Source: Lachnospiraceae bacterium
Lineage (GTDB): Bacteria; Bacillota; Clostridia; Lachnospirales; Lachnospiraceae
Reading direction: 5' to 3'
Assembly: GCA_021205045.1 (NCBI GenBank)
Contig: JAJPYH010000313.1
Location: 1-7,873, forward strand
Length of the DNA: 7,873 nt
Shown here in pieces: positions 1 through 6,501 of the stretch; position 1 is the stretch's first letter, and each line of letters starts with the position of its first letter. Both the position numbers and the translations under genes were made by a program. A model generated the notes under the pieces. It had not been told where the DNA came from. It did not search any database and worked only from the letters and a program-made list of their open reading frames with translations.

Positions 1-137
1 GCTACCCTGGAAAGTCGGTTTTATTTTAACCCCGTGCGAAGCGGGATTGCATAATTCAGAGTCTTTCATAAATGAAAAAAATGTAGTAAAATATTCTGAG
101 TATACGGATTTTGGACATTCGTGAATATGGAGGAAAT

Positions 138-632
138 ATGGGAAGAGTATTCAGATTTCATAAGGACGTGGATACGGATCAGATCATCGCGTCCCAGTAT
201 TTATTGTATCCGAATATCGAGGAGATGAAGGTACATACCTTTGAGTCGCTGGACAAAACCTTTGCGGAGCGGGTGAAGCCCGGAGATTTTGTGGTGGCGG
301 ATGAGAATTTCGGCTGCGGCTCCTCCAGGGAGCAGGCGCCCAGTGTGCTGAAGGCTCTGGGGGTGAAGGCGGTGATCGCCAAATCCTTTGCCCGGATTTT
401 TTACAGGAATGCCATCAATATCGGGCTGCCGGTGATTGTGTGCAGGGATCTGTATGACCATGTGAAGGACGGGGACGAGATGGAGCTGGACATGTCCGCC
501 GGTGTGGCGGTGGTGGACGGCGCAGAGTACAGTTGTACGAAGCTGCCGGAGTATATGCAGGGCATCCTGGACCAGGGAGGATTGATCGCGTCTCTGAATG
601 CTGAGGCTGATGCGCAGGAGGTGGCGGAATGA
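138..632 (+). CDS. LeuD-like isomerase small subunit (pair 1)
   Basis: Small (swivel-domain) subunit of a LeuCD/homoaconitase-type hydro-lyase. It would pair with the large subunit at 712-1971 to form a cytosolic [4Fe-4S] enzyme that isomerises a 2-hydroxy-diacid or -triacid through dehydration and rehydration. The ATG at 138 gives 164 residues, the normal length for the short archaeal/clostridial type. It is preferred over the in-frame TTG at 111 because GGAGG (129-133) sits just before it and the protein then begins at the family N-terminus. Visible motifs are DVDTD (10-14), the substrate-loop YLLY (21-24) and FGCGSSREQAP (58-68), followed by the FARIFYRNAINIGLP block. Typical LeuD has SSREHAP; Gln replaces His here. 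In methanogen enzymes an Arg in the YLxx loop marks homoaconitase, whereas isopropylmalate isomerase has a hydrophobic residue, so YLLY fits a substrate without the extra carboxylate (inference). The family is certain; the substrate is not. Confidence 0.93.
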   Translation: MGRVFRFHKDVDTDQIIASQYLLYPNIEEMKVHTFESLDKTFAERVKPGDFVVADENFGCGSSREQAPSVLKALGVKAVIAKSFARIFYRNAINIGLPVIVCRDLYDHVKDGDEMELDMSAGVAVVDGAEYSCTKLPEYMQGILDQGGLIASLNAEADAQEVAE

Positions 633-715
633 GAGAACCCCTGACGGAACTGATCGGCTACATGATGACGGCAGGGAGGAACACCGCCGATGAACGAAAG
701 GAGGTGGCAGGATGA
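629..715 (+). CDS. 28-residue small ORF nested between the pair-1 subunits
   Basis: This 28-codon ORF starts MREPLTELIG and ends ERKEVAG. Its ATG overlaps the stop of the upstream small subunit (ATGA, 629-632). Its TGA overlaps the start of the downstream large subunit (ATGA, 712-715). It has its own strong ribosome binding site, AGGAGGT at 616-622, 6 nt before the ATG. The next site, AAAGGAGGT at 697-705, lies inside it and serves the large subunit. No transmembrane segment or known motif is seen; the sequence is polar and could form a short helix. I do not recognise it. It could be a true microprotein of the isomerase, or a leader whose translation couples small- and large-subunit synthesis. 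It is too short to judge by composition alone, so confidence is moderate. Confidence 0.45.
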   Translation: MREPLTELIGYMMTAGRNTADERKEVAG

Positions 716-1971
716 CAAGACCCATGACAATAGCGGAGAAAATCATTGCCGCCGCGGCCGGTGTGGACGAGGTGCGCCCCGGCGATATTCATACGGTGGA
801 GGTGGACCAGCTGATGAGCAACGACGGCACCACCCACCTGACCATTGATATGTATCAGAAACAGTTAAAAAATCCCCACATCGAGGACGTCTCAAAACTG
901 GTATGGATTGTGGATCACAACGTGCCCTGCGACAGCCCCAAAACCGCTGCCAGCCACAAAAAGATGCGTGATTTTGCCAAAGAGCACGGTATTACCTACT
1001 ATGAGGGGCAGGGCGTGTGCCACCAGATCATGATGGAGAATCATGTGCGTCCCGGGGAATTGATCTTCGGCGCGGATTCTCATACCTGCGCTTACGGGGC
1101 GCTGGGCGCGTTCGGAACCGGCGTGGGCTGCACGGATTATCTCTATGCCATGGTGACCGGCAAATCCTGGGTGCTGGTGCCGGAGACTCTGAAATTTAAC
1201 CTGACCGGGAAACTGAGAGAGGGCGTGTACGCCAGAGACCTGATTCTGACCATCATCGGTCAGATCGGCGCCAACGGAGCCAACTACAAGGCCATGGAAT
1301 TTGGCGGCGAGGGACTCAAAACCCTGAATATGTCCGACCGGATCTGCATCTGCAATCTGTGCGTGGAGGCGGGAGCCAAGACCGCACTGATGGAGGCGGA
1401 TGAGGTGGCTCTTACCTATTTAAAAGAACATGGCAGAGAGCCGAAGTATGTATTTGCAAGCGATGAGGACGCGCAGTACGCGGAAGTTTATGACATTGAC
1501 CTGGGCAGCATCGAGCCCATTGTGGCGAAGCCTCACTTTGTGGACAATGTGGTGCCCGCCGGAGAGTGCCTGGGGGTAAAGATCGACGAGGCCTTTGCAG
1601 GCTCCTGCAATAACGGACGGATTGAAGATCTGCGGGTGGTGGCGGACATCCTGAAGGGCAGGAAGGTTCATCCCCTGGTGCGGTTTTTGATCGTGCCCGC
1701 CAGCAACGCGGTATATCAGCAGGCGTTAAAAGAGGGCCTGATGGATATTTTTATGGAGGCGGGAGCCATCGTCATGAACGCCAACTGCAGCGTCTGCTGG
1801 GGCAGCTGCCAGGGCGTCATCGGAGAGAAGGAAGTGCTGATCAGCACCGGCACCCGGAATTTCAAGGGCAGAGCCGGACACCCGGACAGCTTCGTGTATC
1901 TTGCCAGCGCCGCCACGGTGGCGGCCAGCGCGGTGGCGGGATGTATTACGACAGCAGACAGGCTGCAGTAA
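712..1971 (+). CDS. LeuC-like isomerase large subunit (pair 1)
   Basis: Large, Fe-S-carrying subunit of an aconitase-superfamily hydro-lyase; 419 residues, the length of the compact LeuC/HacA type rather than the roughly 466-residue proteobacterial LeuC. The three expected cluster ligands are C299 (in GSCNNGR), C359 and C362 (NCSVC). Other family blocks are VDHNVP, QGVCHQ, GADSHTCAYGALGAFGTGVG and NFKGRAGHP. Two signatures are unusual: the loop is SCNNGR, where the family typically has SCTNGR, and the C-terminal cluster motif is NANCSVCWGSC rather than the common TCGPCLG type. The region around 1340-1375 is also cysteine rich (CICNLC). The start is fixed by AAAGGAGGT 6 nt upstream. The gene is in an operon with the small subunit at 138-632 and is linked to it through the overlapping 28-codon ORF. 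The substrate cannot be read from sequence; isopropylmalate-, homocitrate-, citramalate- or dimethylmalate-like acids are possible. Confidence 0.93.
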   Translation: MTRPMTIAEKIIAAAAGVDEVRPGDIHTVEVDQLMSNDGTTHLTIDMYQKQLKNPHIEDVSKLVWIVDHNVPCDSPKTAASHKKMRDFAKEHGITYYEGQGVCHQIMMENHVRPGELIFGADSHTCAYGALGAFGTGVGCTDYLYAMVTGKSWVLVPETLKFNLTGKLREGVYARDLILTIIGQIGANGANYKAMEFGGEGLKTLNMSDRICICNLCVEAGAKTALMEADEVALTYLKEHGREPKYVFASDEDAQYAEVYDIDLGSIEPIVAKPHFVDNVVPAGECLGVKIDEAFAGSCNNGRIEDLRVVADILKGRKVHPLVRFLIVPASNAVYQQALKEGLMDIFMEAGAIVMNANCSVCWGSCQGVIGEKEVLISTGTRNFKGRAGHPDSFVYLASAATVAASAVAGCITTADRLQ

Positions 1972-1972
1972 G

Positions 1973-2184
1973 GAACTGTCCTGGCGCGGATGAATCGGCT
2001 TGTCCTGAACCATGCCGGTGGCTTGACCATGAAGAACCGTCCCGGCGTGGATGAATCGGCTCGTCCTGACCAATGCCGGTGGCGTGACTATGAAGAACCG
2101 TCCCGGCGTGGATGAACCGATTTGTCCTGACCAATGCCGGTGGCTTGACCATGAAGAATTGTCCCGGCGTGGATGAACCGGTTC
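1973..2184. repeat. 61-bp tandem repeat, 3.4 copies
   Basis: Three full units (1973-2033, 2034-2094, 2095-2155) and a partial fourth (2156 to about 2184) begin right after the stop codon of the preceding large-subunit gene. Each full unit is exactly 61 bp. Units 1 and 2 match at about 53 of 61 positions, units 2 and 3 at about 55. Each unit holds two near-copies of TGACCAATG / TGACCATG around a GCCGGTGGC core. Because 61 is not a multiple of 3, a peptide reading would change frame in every unit, which argues against coding. The array fills most of the 1972-2258 spacer between the two isomerase pairs. No terminator-like hairpin with a T run is visible in it, so its effect on read-through is unknown. 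Confidence 0.92.
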
Positions 2185-2282
2185 CGCTATGTGACGGAGC
2201 CAGGGGAATGTTGCTTTTCACAGCGACAAGTGATTGAGACAGACAAATCATAATATTTGTGTGGAAACCGGAGAAAACCAAA

Positions 2283-2774
2283 ATGACCCAATTTACAGGA
2301 ACCGTGTGGGTGCTCGGCGACGACATCGACACAGACATCATCATACCAACCGAATATCTGGCGTTAAAAACCGTGGAGGACATGAAGCCCTACGGCTTTT
2401 ATCCGCTGCGCCCCGAGCTGCCCGGACTGATCCAGCCTGGCGACATCATTGTGGCGGGCAAAAACTTCGGCTGCGGCTCCTCCAGGGAGCAGGCTCCGGA
2501 GATTATCAAGGCGCTGGGCGTTTCCTGTGTCATTGCCAAAAGCTTCGCCAGAATTTTTTTCAGAAACTCCATCAATAACGGGCTGCTGCTCATCGAGAAT
2601 GATCAGATTCAGGAGGCGGTGAAGGAGGGGGACCAGCTCACAGTGCATACCAATCAGTATCTGGAGCATGAGGGAAAGCGCTATCCCATCGAGGCGCTGC
2701 CGGACAATCTGCTGGATATTTTAAACGCCGGCGGGCTGGTGAAGGCCATGAGAAAGCTGAACGGGCTGGACTGA
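2283..2774 (+). CDS. LeuD-like isomerase small subunit (pair 2)
   Basis: Second swivel-domain small subunit of an aconitase-superfamily hydro-lyase, 163 residues with the ATG at 2283. GGAG (2270-2273) lies 9 nt upstream; the in-frame GTG at 2259 would add eight residues not expected in the family and has no good site before it. Motifs are DIDTD (14-18), substrate loop YLAL (25-28) and FGCGSSREQAP (62-72), then FARIFFRNSINNGLLLIE. It shares SSREQAP with the pair-1 small subunit, including a 29-base identical stretch over this motif, but the rest of the protein is clearly divergent. The loop YLAL differs from YLLY of pair 1, which suggests a different substrate side group (inference). Its partner large subunit follows after a 147-nt spacer. 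Confidence 0.93.
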   Translation: MTQFTGTVWVLGDDIDTDIIIPTEYLALKTVEDMKPYGFYPLRPELPGLIQPGDIIVAGKNFGCGSSREQAPEIIKALGVSCVIAKSFARIFFRNSINNGLLLIENDQIQEAVKEGDQLTVHTNQYLEHEGKRYPIEALPDNLLDILNAGGLVKAMRKLNGLD

Positions 2775-2921
2775 TGTGTATTGTATCCCGGCAAAGCACC
2801 AGAAGGCGAATGGGCCGGATTGACGGGATACCATGCGGCATCAATGAACATCAAAATATGAAAAGAAATCTGCCGGAACGGATGCAGCAGGAATGAGGTC
2901 GGACTGGCACAGGAGAAATGT

Positions 2922-4175
2922 ATGGCACAGACATTTATCGAAAAATTAATCGCCCGCAACATCGGCGCAGGCAGCGTGAGGGCGGGCAACATTGTGACGC
3001 TGAATGTGGACAGAGTCATGATTCACGATATTTTTATTCCCTTCGTGGCTTCAAAATTCGAGGAGATGGGCTTCACAAAGCTCTGGGATCCGGACAGGGT
3101 GGTGCTGATTTACGACCACCTGGTACCGGCCAGCCAGACCGATGACACCAGACATTTTCAGATCGGCAACGCTTTCGTGGAAAAATACGGCATGAAAAAC
3201 ATTCACCGCAGCGACGGAATCTGTCACCAGCTGATGACCGAGGCAGGTTATGTGAAGCCGGGAGATGTGGTGTTCGGCACGGACAGCCACACCACCACCT
3301 ACGGCTGTGTGGGCGCTTTTTCCACAGGGATAGGGTATACGGAGATGGCCAGCATTCTGGGCACCGGGAAGCTCTGGGTGAAGGTGCCGGAGACTATCCG
3401 GGTGAAAATCACGGGAAAGCTGGCGCCCAACGTGACCAGCAAGGACATCATCCTGACCCTGATCGGCGACCTGGGGGCGGACGGCGCCACCTATAAGGCG
3501 CTGGAATTTGTGGGGGACACGGTGGAAAATATGACCGTCGCCAGCCGTATGACCATCGCCAACATGGCTATTGAGGCGGGGGCCAAGTGCGCCCTGTTTC
3601 GAGCGGATGAAAAGACTGCGGAGTATTGTCAGATTCCTTTGACGGAGAAGGAGACGAGTCTGTTTGGAGACGAGGACGCCGCGTATTGCCGGACGGTAGA
3701 ATATCAGGCGGAGAACTTTGTGCCGGTATTGGCCTGTCCGTCTCAGGTGGACAAAATCCGTCCTGCGGAAGAATTGAAGGACATCGCCATCGATCAGGTT
3801 TTCATCGGCTCCTGCACCAACGGCCGCCTGGAGGATCTGATGGCGGCTGCGGAGATCTTAAAGGGCAAAAAGGTGGTGCCCTTCGTGAAGCTGATTGTCA
3901 CTCCGGCCAGCCGCAAAATCTATCAGCAGGCGGCGGCCAACGGGACGCTGCAGATTCTGGCCGAAGCGGGTGCCATGATCACCCATCCGGCCTGCGGCCT
4001 GTGCTGCGGCAGAGCGGGAGGTATTCTGACTGACGGCGAGAGGATTGTGGCCCCCAACAACCGCAATTTCCTGGGCCGCATGGGCACCAACAAGGTGGAA
4101 ATTTATCTGGCTTCGCCTAAGACCGCGGCAGCCAGCGCTGTGGCCGGGAAAATCGTGTCGGCGGAGGCGGTATGA
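2922..4175 (+). CDS. LeuC-like isomerase large subunit (pair 2)
   Basis: Second Fe-S large subunit, 417 residues. The cluster ligands are C298 (GSCTNGR), C358 and C361 (HPACGLC). Other family blocks are YDHLVPA, SDGICHQ, GTDSHTTTYGCVGAFSTGIGYTEMA, TGKLWVKVPET and NRNFLGRMG. These are closer to the family consensus than those of the pair-1 large subunit. AGGAG (2911-2915) lies 6 nt before the ATG at 2922; an ATG at 2918 is out of frame. The N-terminal block DRVMIHD and the compact length place it with archaeal-type LeuC, homoaconitase and dimethylmalate dehydratase large subunits. The substrate is undetermined. The 3' end overlaps the next gene by 4 nt (ATGA), so the membrane protein downstream is probably translated from the same message. 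Confidence 0.94.
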   Translation: MAQTFIEKLIARNIGAGSVRAGNIVTLNVDRVMIHDIFIPFVASKFEEMGFTKLWDPDRVVLIYDHLVPASQTDDTRHFQIGNAFVEKYGMKNIHRSDGICHQLMTEAGYVKPGDVVFGTDSHTTTYGCVGAFSTGIGYTEMASILGTGKLWVKVPETIRVKITGKLAPNVTSKDIILTLIGDLGADGATYKALEFVGDTVENMTVASRMTIANMAIEAGAKCALFRADEKTAEYCQIPLTEKETSLFGDEDAAYCRTVEYQAENFVPVLACPSQVDKIRPAEELKDIAIDQVFIGSCTNGRLEDLMAAAEILKGKKVVPFVKLIVTPASRKIYQQAAANGTLQILAEAGAMITHPACGLCCGRAGGILTDGERIVAPNNRNFLGRMGTNKVEIYLASPKTAAASAVAGKIVSAEAV

Positions 4176-4660
4176 AAAATTTCCGGCAGTTTCTGAAGTT
4201 CTGCCTTGTGGGCGTCTCCAACGTGGTGGTCTGCGAGGGCATCTATGTCATACTGCTTTTCTGCGGAGTCCACTACCTGGCCGCCAACATTCTGGGAAAT
4301 CTGATCAGCATCCTCAACGCCTATCTGTGGAGCAACCGCTTTGTTTTCAAAGCGGAGGAAGGGGAAAAAAGAGTCTGGTGGAAGGTGCTGGCCAAAACCT
4401 ACTTGAGCTATGGCTTTTCCATGGCCCTCAGCGCCGGGCTTTTGGTCTTCTGGCTGGAGATTGTGAAGCTGTCCCGGTATATGAGTCCGGTTCTGGAGCT
4501 GCTCACCGCCGCCGGCGTTTTGCCCTGGCTTACGAATCTGGGGCTTGCCATAGACGCCTCCCGCATGGCGGAGCTTGCGGCGGAGGCCATCAATCTGGTG
4601 ATCACCATTCCCATCAATTTCTGCGTCAATAAGTTCTGGACGTACAGAAAGCAGAAATAA
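4172..4660 (+). CDS. GtrA-like membrane protein (putative polyprenyl-sugar flippase)
   Basis: Small integral membrane protein of the GtrA family, 162 residues. Family members are thought to help move undecaprenyl-phosphate-linked sugars across the membrane for glycan decoration. Four hydrophobic segments can be seen at about residues 8-32, 34-53, 76-98 and 134-152. The two family signatures are present: NRFVFK (55-60) after helix 2 and NFCVNKFWTYRK (149-160) at the C-terminus. The stretch at about 100-133 between helices 3 and 4 is longer than in typical 120-150-residue members. The ATG overlaps the stop of the pair-2 large subunit, with GGAGG (4163-4167) just before it. A GtrB-like transferase, its usual partner, lies convergently at 4763-5861 but is disrupted. 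The family call is firm; the sugar carried is unknown. Confidence 0.88.
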   Translation: MKNFRQFLKFCLVGVSNVVVCEGIYVILLFCGVHYLAANILGNLISILNAYLWSNRFVFKAEEGEKRVWWKVLAKTYLSYGFSMALSAGLLVFWLEIVKLSRYMSPVLELLTAAGVLPWLTNLGLAIDASRMAELAAEAINLVITIPINFCVNKFWTYRKQK

Positions 4661-4721
4661 AAATTGTGTCCTGTGTTTCTCTGAACAGACGATAGAAAAG
4701 CATAGCGTGAAATTAATACAG

Positions 4722-4763
4722 ATAAAAACTCCCGGAGACCATGTCAGGTTCGGGAGTTTTTAT
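4722..4763. terminator. Bidirectional rho-independent terminator
   Basis: A perfect 13-bp inverted repeat, ATAAAAACTCCCG (4722-4734) and CGGGAGTTTTTAT (4751-4763), encloses a 16-nt loop. The stem ends in a T run on the + strand and, through the A run, also on the - strand, so it can stop transcription from either side. It sits between the convergent GtrA-like gene (ending 4660) and the glycosyltransferase pseudogene, whose stop codon (4763-4765) touches the stem. Confidence 0.85.
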
Positions 4764-5343
4764 TATTGTTGTACAGGTTGCTCAGATTTCGCGGTAGTAT
4801 CCTCGGGTGTTACTGTCCCGGATTTTGTCACCTCATCAATGATAAACGGCGGGCGGGTCCGCGCCGCGTCCAGGGCGCGCCATACATATTCCCCCAGAAT
4901 GCCCAGCATTAACAGGATCAGACCAGCGGAGATGAGCACCACGCACATTAAGGAGCTCCAGCCCGCGATGGGGGTGCCGACGGTGAATTTCTCCACCAGC
5001 ACATCGATCAGCAGGATGATGGCCAGAACGTTGAAAATGATCCCCACAAAGCTCATCATCCGGATGGGAAAATAAGAAAAGCTCATCATGGAATCCAGCA
5101 CCAGCTTGAATTTTTTGGAGAAGGTCCAGCGGGATTTGCCGATCTCCCGGTCTCTGCGGTGGATGGGAACATAGTCGGTCTGAAAGCCGGCCCAGAGCAC
5201 CTGCAGGGTCAGGGAGGAATTCTTTTCATTTAAAAGCTGCAGTACGCCGATGACCTGCCGGTCCAGCAGATAGCAGTCGCAGCCGCCCTTGGGCATATTT
5301 TTGTTGATGGTCTTGCGCACGATGGAGTAATACAGATTGGCAA

Positions 5344-5351
5344 AAAAGATT
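5344..5351. repeat. Target-site duplication, left copy
   Basis: AAAAGATT directly abuts the left terminal inverted repeat of the inserted element and is identical to 5465-5472. One copy belongs to the original glycosyltransferase gene, where it encodes part of the Ile-Phe-Phe stretch. Confidence 0.85.
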
Positions 5352-5464
5352 GGTGTTAGTCCGTAAACGGGTCGTTTTGGCCAAAGTTCTATATTCAGGG
5401 CATACTATACTGGTATTTCTGAAAGCCAGATATTAGGCCACCGACCCAAATCCGGACTAACACC
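5352..5464. mobile_element. Miniature inverted-repeat element (MITE-like), 113 bp
   Basis: The ends are perfect 12-bp inverted repeats, GGTGTTAGTCCG (5352-5363) and CGGACTAACACC (5453-5464). Identical 8-bp direct repeats AAAAGATT flank it at 5344-5351 and 5465-5472, the mark of transposition. Because the outer bases are partly palindromic, boundaries giving a 6-bp or 4-bp duplication are also possible; the total inserted length is 121 bp either way. Internal pairings GGGTCG/CGACCC (5369-5374, 5442-5447), TGGCC/GGCCA (5378-5382, 5436-5440) and TTCAG/CTGAA (5394-5398, 5419-5423) would let most of the element fold as one long imperfect hairpin. It has no transposase and must have been moved in trans. 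Ends starting GG with an 8-bp duplication resemble ISL3-type elements, but the family is not established. Confidence 0.9.
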
Positions 5465-5472
5465 AAAAGATT
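5465..5472. repeat. Target-site duplication, right copy
   Basis: AAAAGATT directly abuts the right terminal inverted repeat and matches 5344-5351 base for base. Together the two copies define the insertion point in the glycosyltransferase gene. Confidence 0.85.
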
Positions 5473-6005
5473 TTGACGGGGTTTTCATCCCGCTCCTCCC
5501 GGACAGCCAGCACCACCTTATTGCCTCGCTTCCAGCTCTCGTACATTTCCAGAATGATCTCGCTGTCTTCCTGCAGATCCGCCTGCTTGGTGACCGCGCA
5601 GTCCCCGGTACATACATTCAGGCCGGCCAGAAGAGCGGCGTGCTCGCCGAAGTTGCGGGACAGCTTCACGCACTGCACATGGGAGTCCATTTCCCGGACC
5701 CGGTTCATGATTTCCCAGGAGTTGTCTCCGGAGCCGTCGTCCACGAATACCAGCTCATAATTGCCCAGCTTATGCAGAATTTTGGCTTTCATATCCTCAT
5801 ATAATAACATCAGGGTGTCGGAATTATAGTATACCGGCACAACAATTGAAATTTTACTCATTTGAAAGAAGGTCCTTTCGTCGCGGTTCACCGACAGCTG
5901 ATTAATTTGCCGGTATACGGTATATATTATGGCTTTGGCATTTTTGATATGTCGGCGGTCCGAACCACAGGATTGACCGGCAGCGGGTCGAAGATTTCTG
6001 TGTGC

Positions 6006-6428
6006 TTAAGGCTGTTGGCTGATCTCACGGATATATGTATTATAATCCCGGATATGCTCGCTGCCGTCGTAATGCTCCGAGCAGAGCACCAGCAGGATGG
6101 AATCCGGGGAAAAGTCATACATATCCTTCCACACCATGGTGTCCAGAAAAAGACCCATGCGGGGACGGTTCAGCTCCACAACGGCGCTTTCCCGGCCATT
6201 GGTCACACGCACCCTGCTTCTGCCTGCCACATTGATCAGGACGAACTGTGTCCTGCGGTTGGCGTGTCTGCCGCGGATTACCTGCGAGTCGGACCCATAT
6301 ATGTAAAATACTCTCTTAATATCGAAGGGAATATTCTGATTTTCCCCCTCGATGACCACCAGATTGCCGCGTTCATCGCCGAAATCCGGGAACTCCAGTA
6401 TTCTGTATTGTTCTTCTAATCTTTTCAT
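6006..6428 (-). CDS. FdtA/QdtA-like sugar 3,4-ketoisomerase (WxcM-like cupin)
   Basis: Single-domain cupin of 140 residues, the usual size for dTDP-4-oxo-6-deoxyglucose 3,4-ketoisomerases. These move the keto group from C4 to C3 so that an aminotransferase can place an amino group at C3. Visible family blocks are RGNLVVIEG (20-28), IPFDIKRVFYIYG (33-45), RGRHANRR (52-59), LNRPRMGLFLD, VWKDMYDFSPDS, LVLCSEHYDG and IRDY. Characterised FdtA enzymes carry HAH with two catalytic histidines; here it is HAN (H55, N57), as I recall for a wider subfamily of WxcM-like proteins, so the exact reaction is less sure. AAAGGT (6437-6442) precedes the ATG. The aminotransferase is 73 nt upstream and the transferase 144 nt downstream, consistent with one operon for an amino-deoxysugar. 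Confidence 0.88.
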   Translation of the reverse strand: MKRLEEQYRILEFPDFGDERGNLVVIEGENQNIPFDIKRVFYIYGSDSQVIRGRHANRRTQFVLINVAGRSRVRVTNGRESAVVELNRPRMGLFLDTMVWKDMYDFSPDSILLVLCSEHYDGSEHIRDYNTYIREISQQP

Positions 6429-6501
6429 AATAAACGACCTTTAAGGCTGCCGGCAATGCGGTTCGGCTGCCGTGAGCGTCATCCTTATAGGGAACGACAA
6501 A

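Larger units (their letters stand above)
4763..5861 (-). pseudogene. GtrB/DPM1-like family 2 glycosyltransferase, split by an inserted element
   Basis: The intact form would transfer a sugar from a nucleotide donor to polyprenyl phosphate at the inner membrane face, feeding a GtrA-type flippase. The N-terminal part (ATG at 5861, open to a stop at 5457) has ISIVVPVYYNS, VDDGS (40-44), LSRNFGEHAALLAG and QADLQED (93-99). The C-terminal part (4763 to about 5343; first ATG at 5320) has RDREIGKSRWTFSKK, SFSYFPIR and two membrane helices. A 113-bp inverted-repeat element at 5352-5464 interrupts codon 132-133, adding a TAG stop and a frame change. Deleting the element with one copy of its 8-bp duplication (121 bp) joins ...NPVKIFFANLYYSIVRK... 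in one frame and gives 325 residues, the normal family length. AAAGGA lies 11 nt before the ATG. The first Asp of the usual DADLQ motif is Gln here. The fragments are unlikely to form an active enzyme. Confidence 0.9.

Noticed and set aside
1..54. Open frame ending in TAA at 52-54, possibly the last 17 codons of an upstream gene (ends NPVRSGIA).
   Set aside because: Too short to identify, and another frame is also open to about 123; no family signal to choose between them.
64..92. TAAAAT at 87-92 as a -10 box for the isomerase operon.
   Set aside because: No convincing -35 at 16-18 nt spacing; the true promoter may lie before the window.
1990..2115. 41-codon + strand ORF within the tandem repeat, and long antisense ORFs across it.
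   Set aside because: No ribosome binding site near the ATG at 1990, and the 61-bp period shifts the frame in every unit; the open frames are a by-product of the repeat.
2231..2250. Short dyad TGATT...AATCA before the pair-2 small subunit, with CATAAT at 2249-2254, as an operator or promoter.
   Set aside because: Only 5 bp per arm and no properly spaced -35; expected by chance.
2774..2896. 40-codon ORF overlapping the pair-2 small-subunit stop (TGATG), similar in position to the small ORF of pair 1.
   Set aside because: No ribosome binding site upstream, arginine-rich low-complexity composition, and it does not reach the next gene; no resemblance to the pair-1 small ORF.
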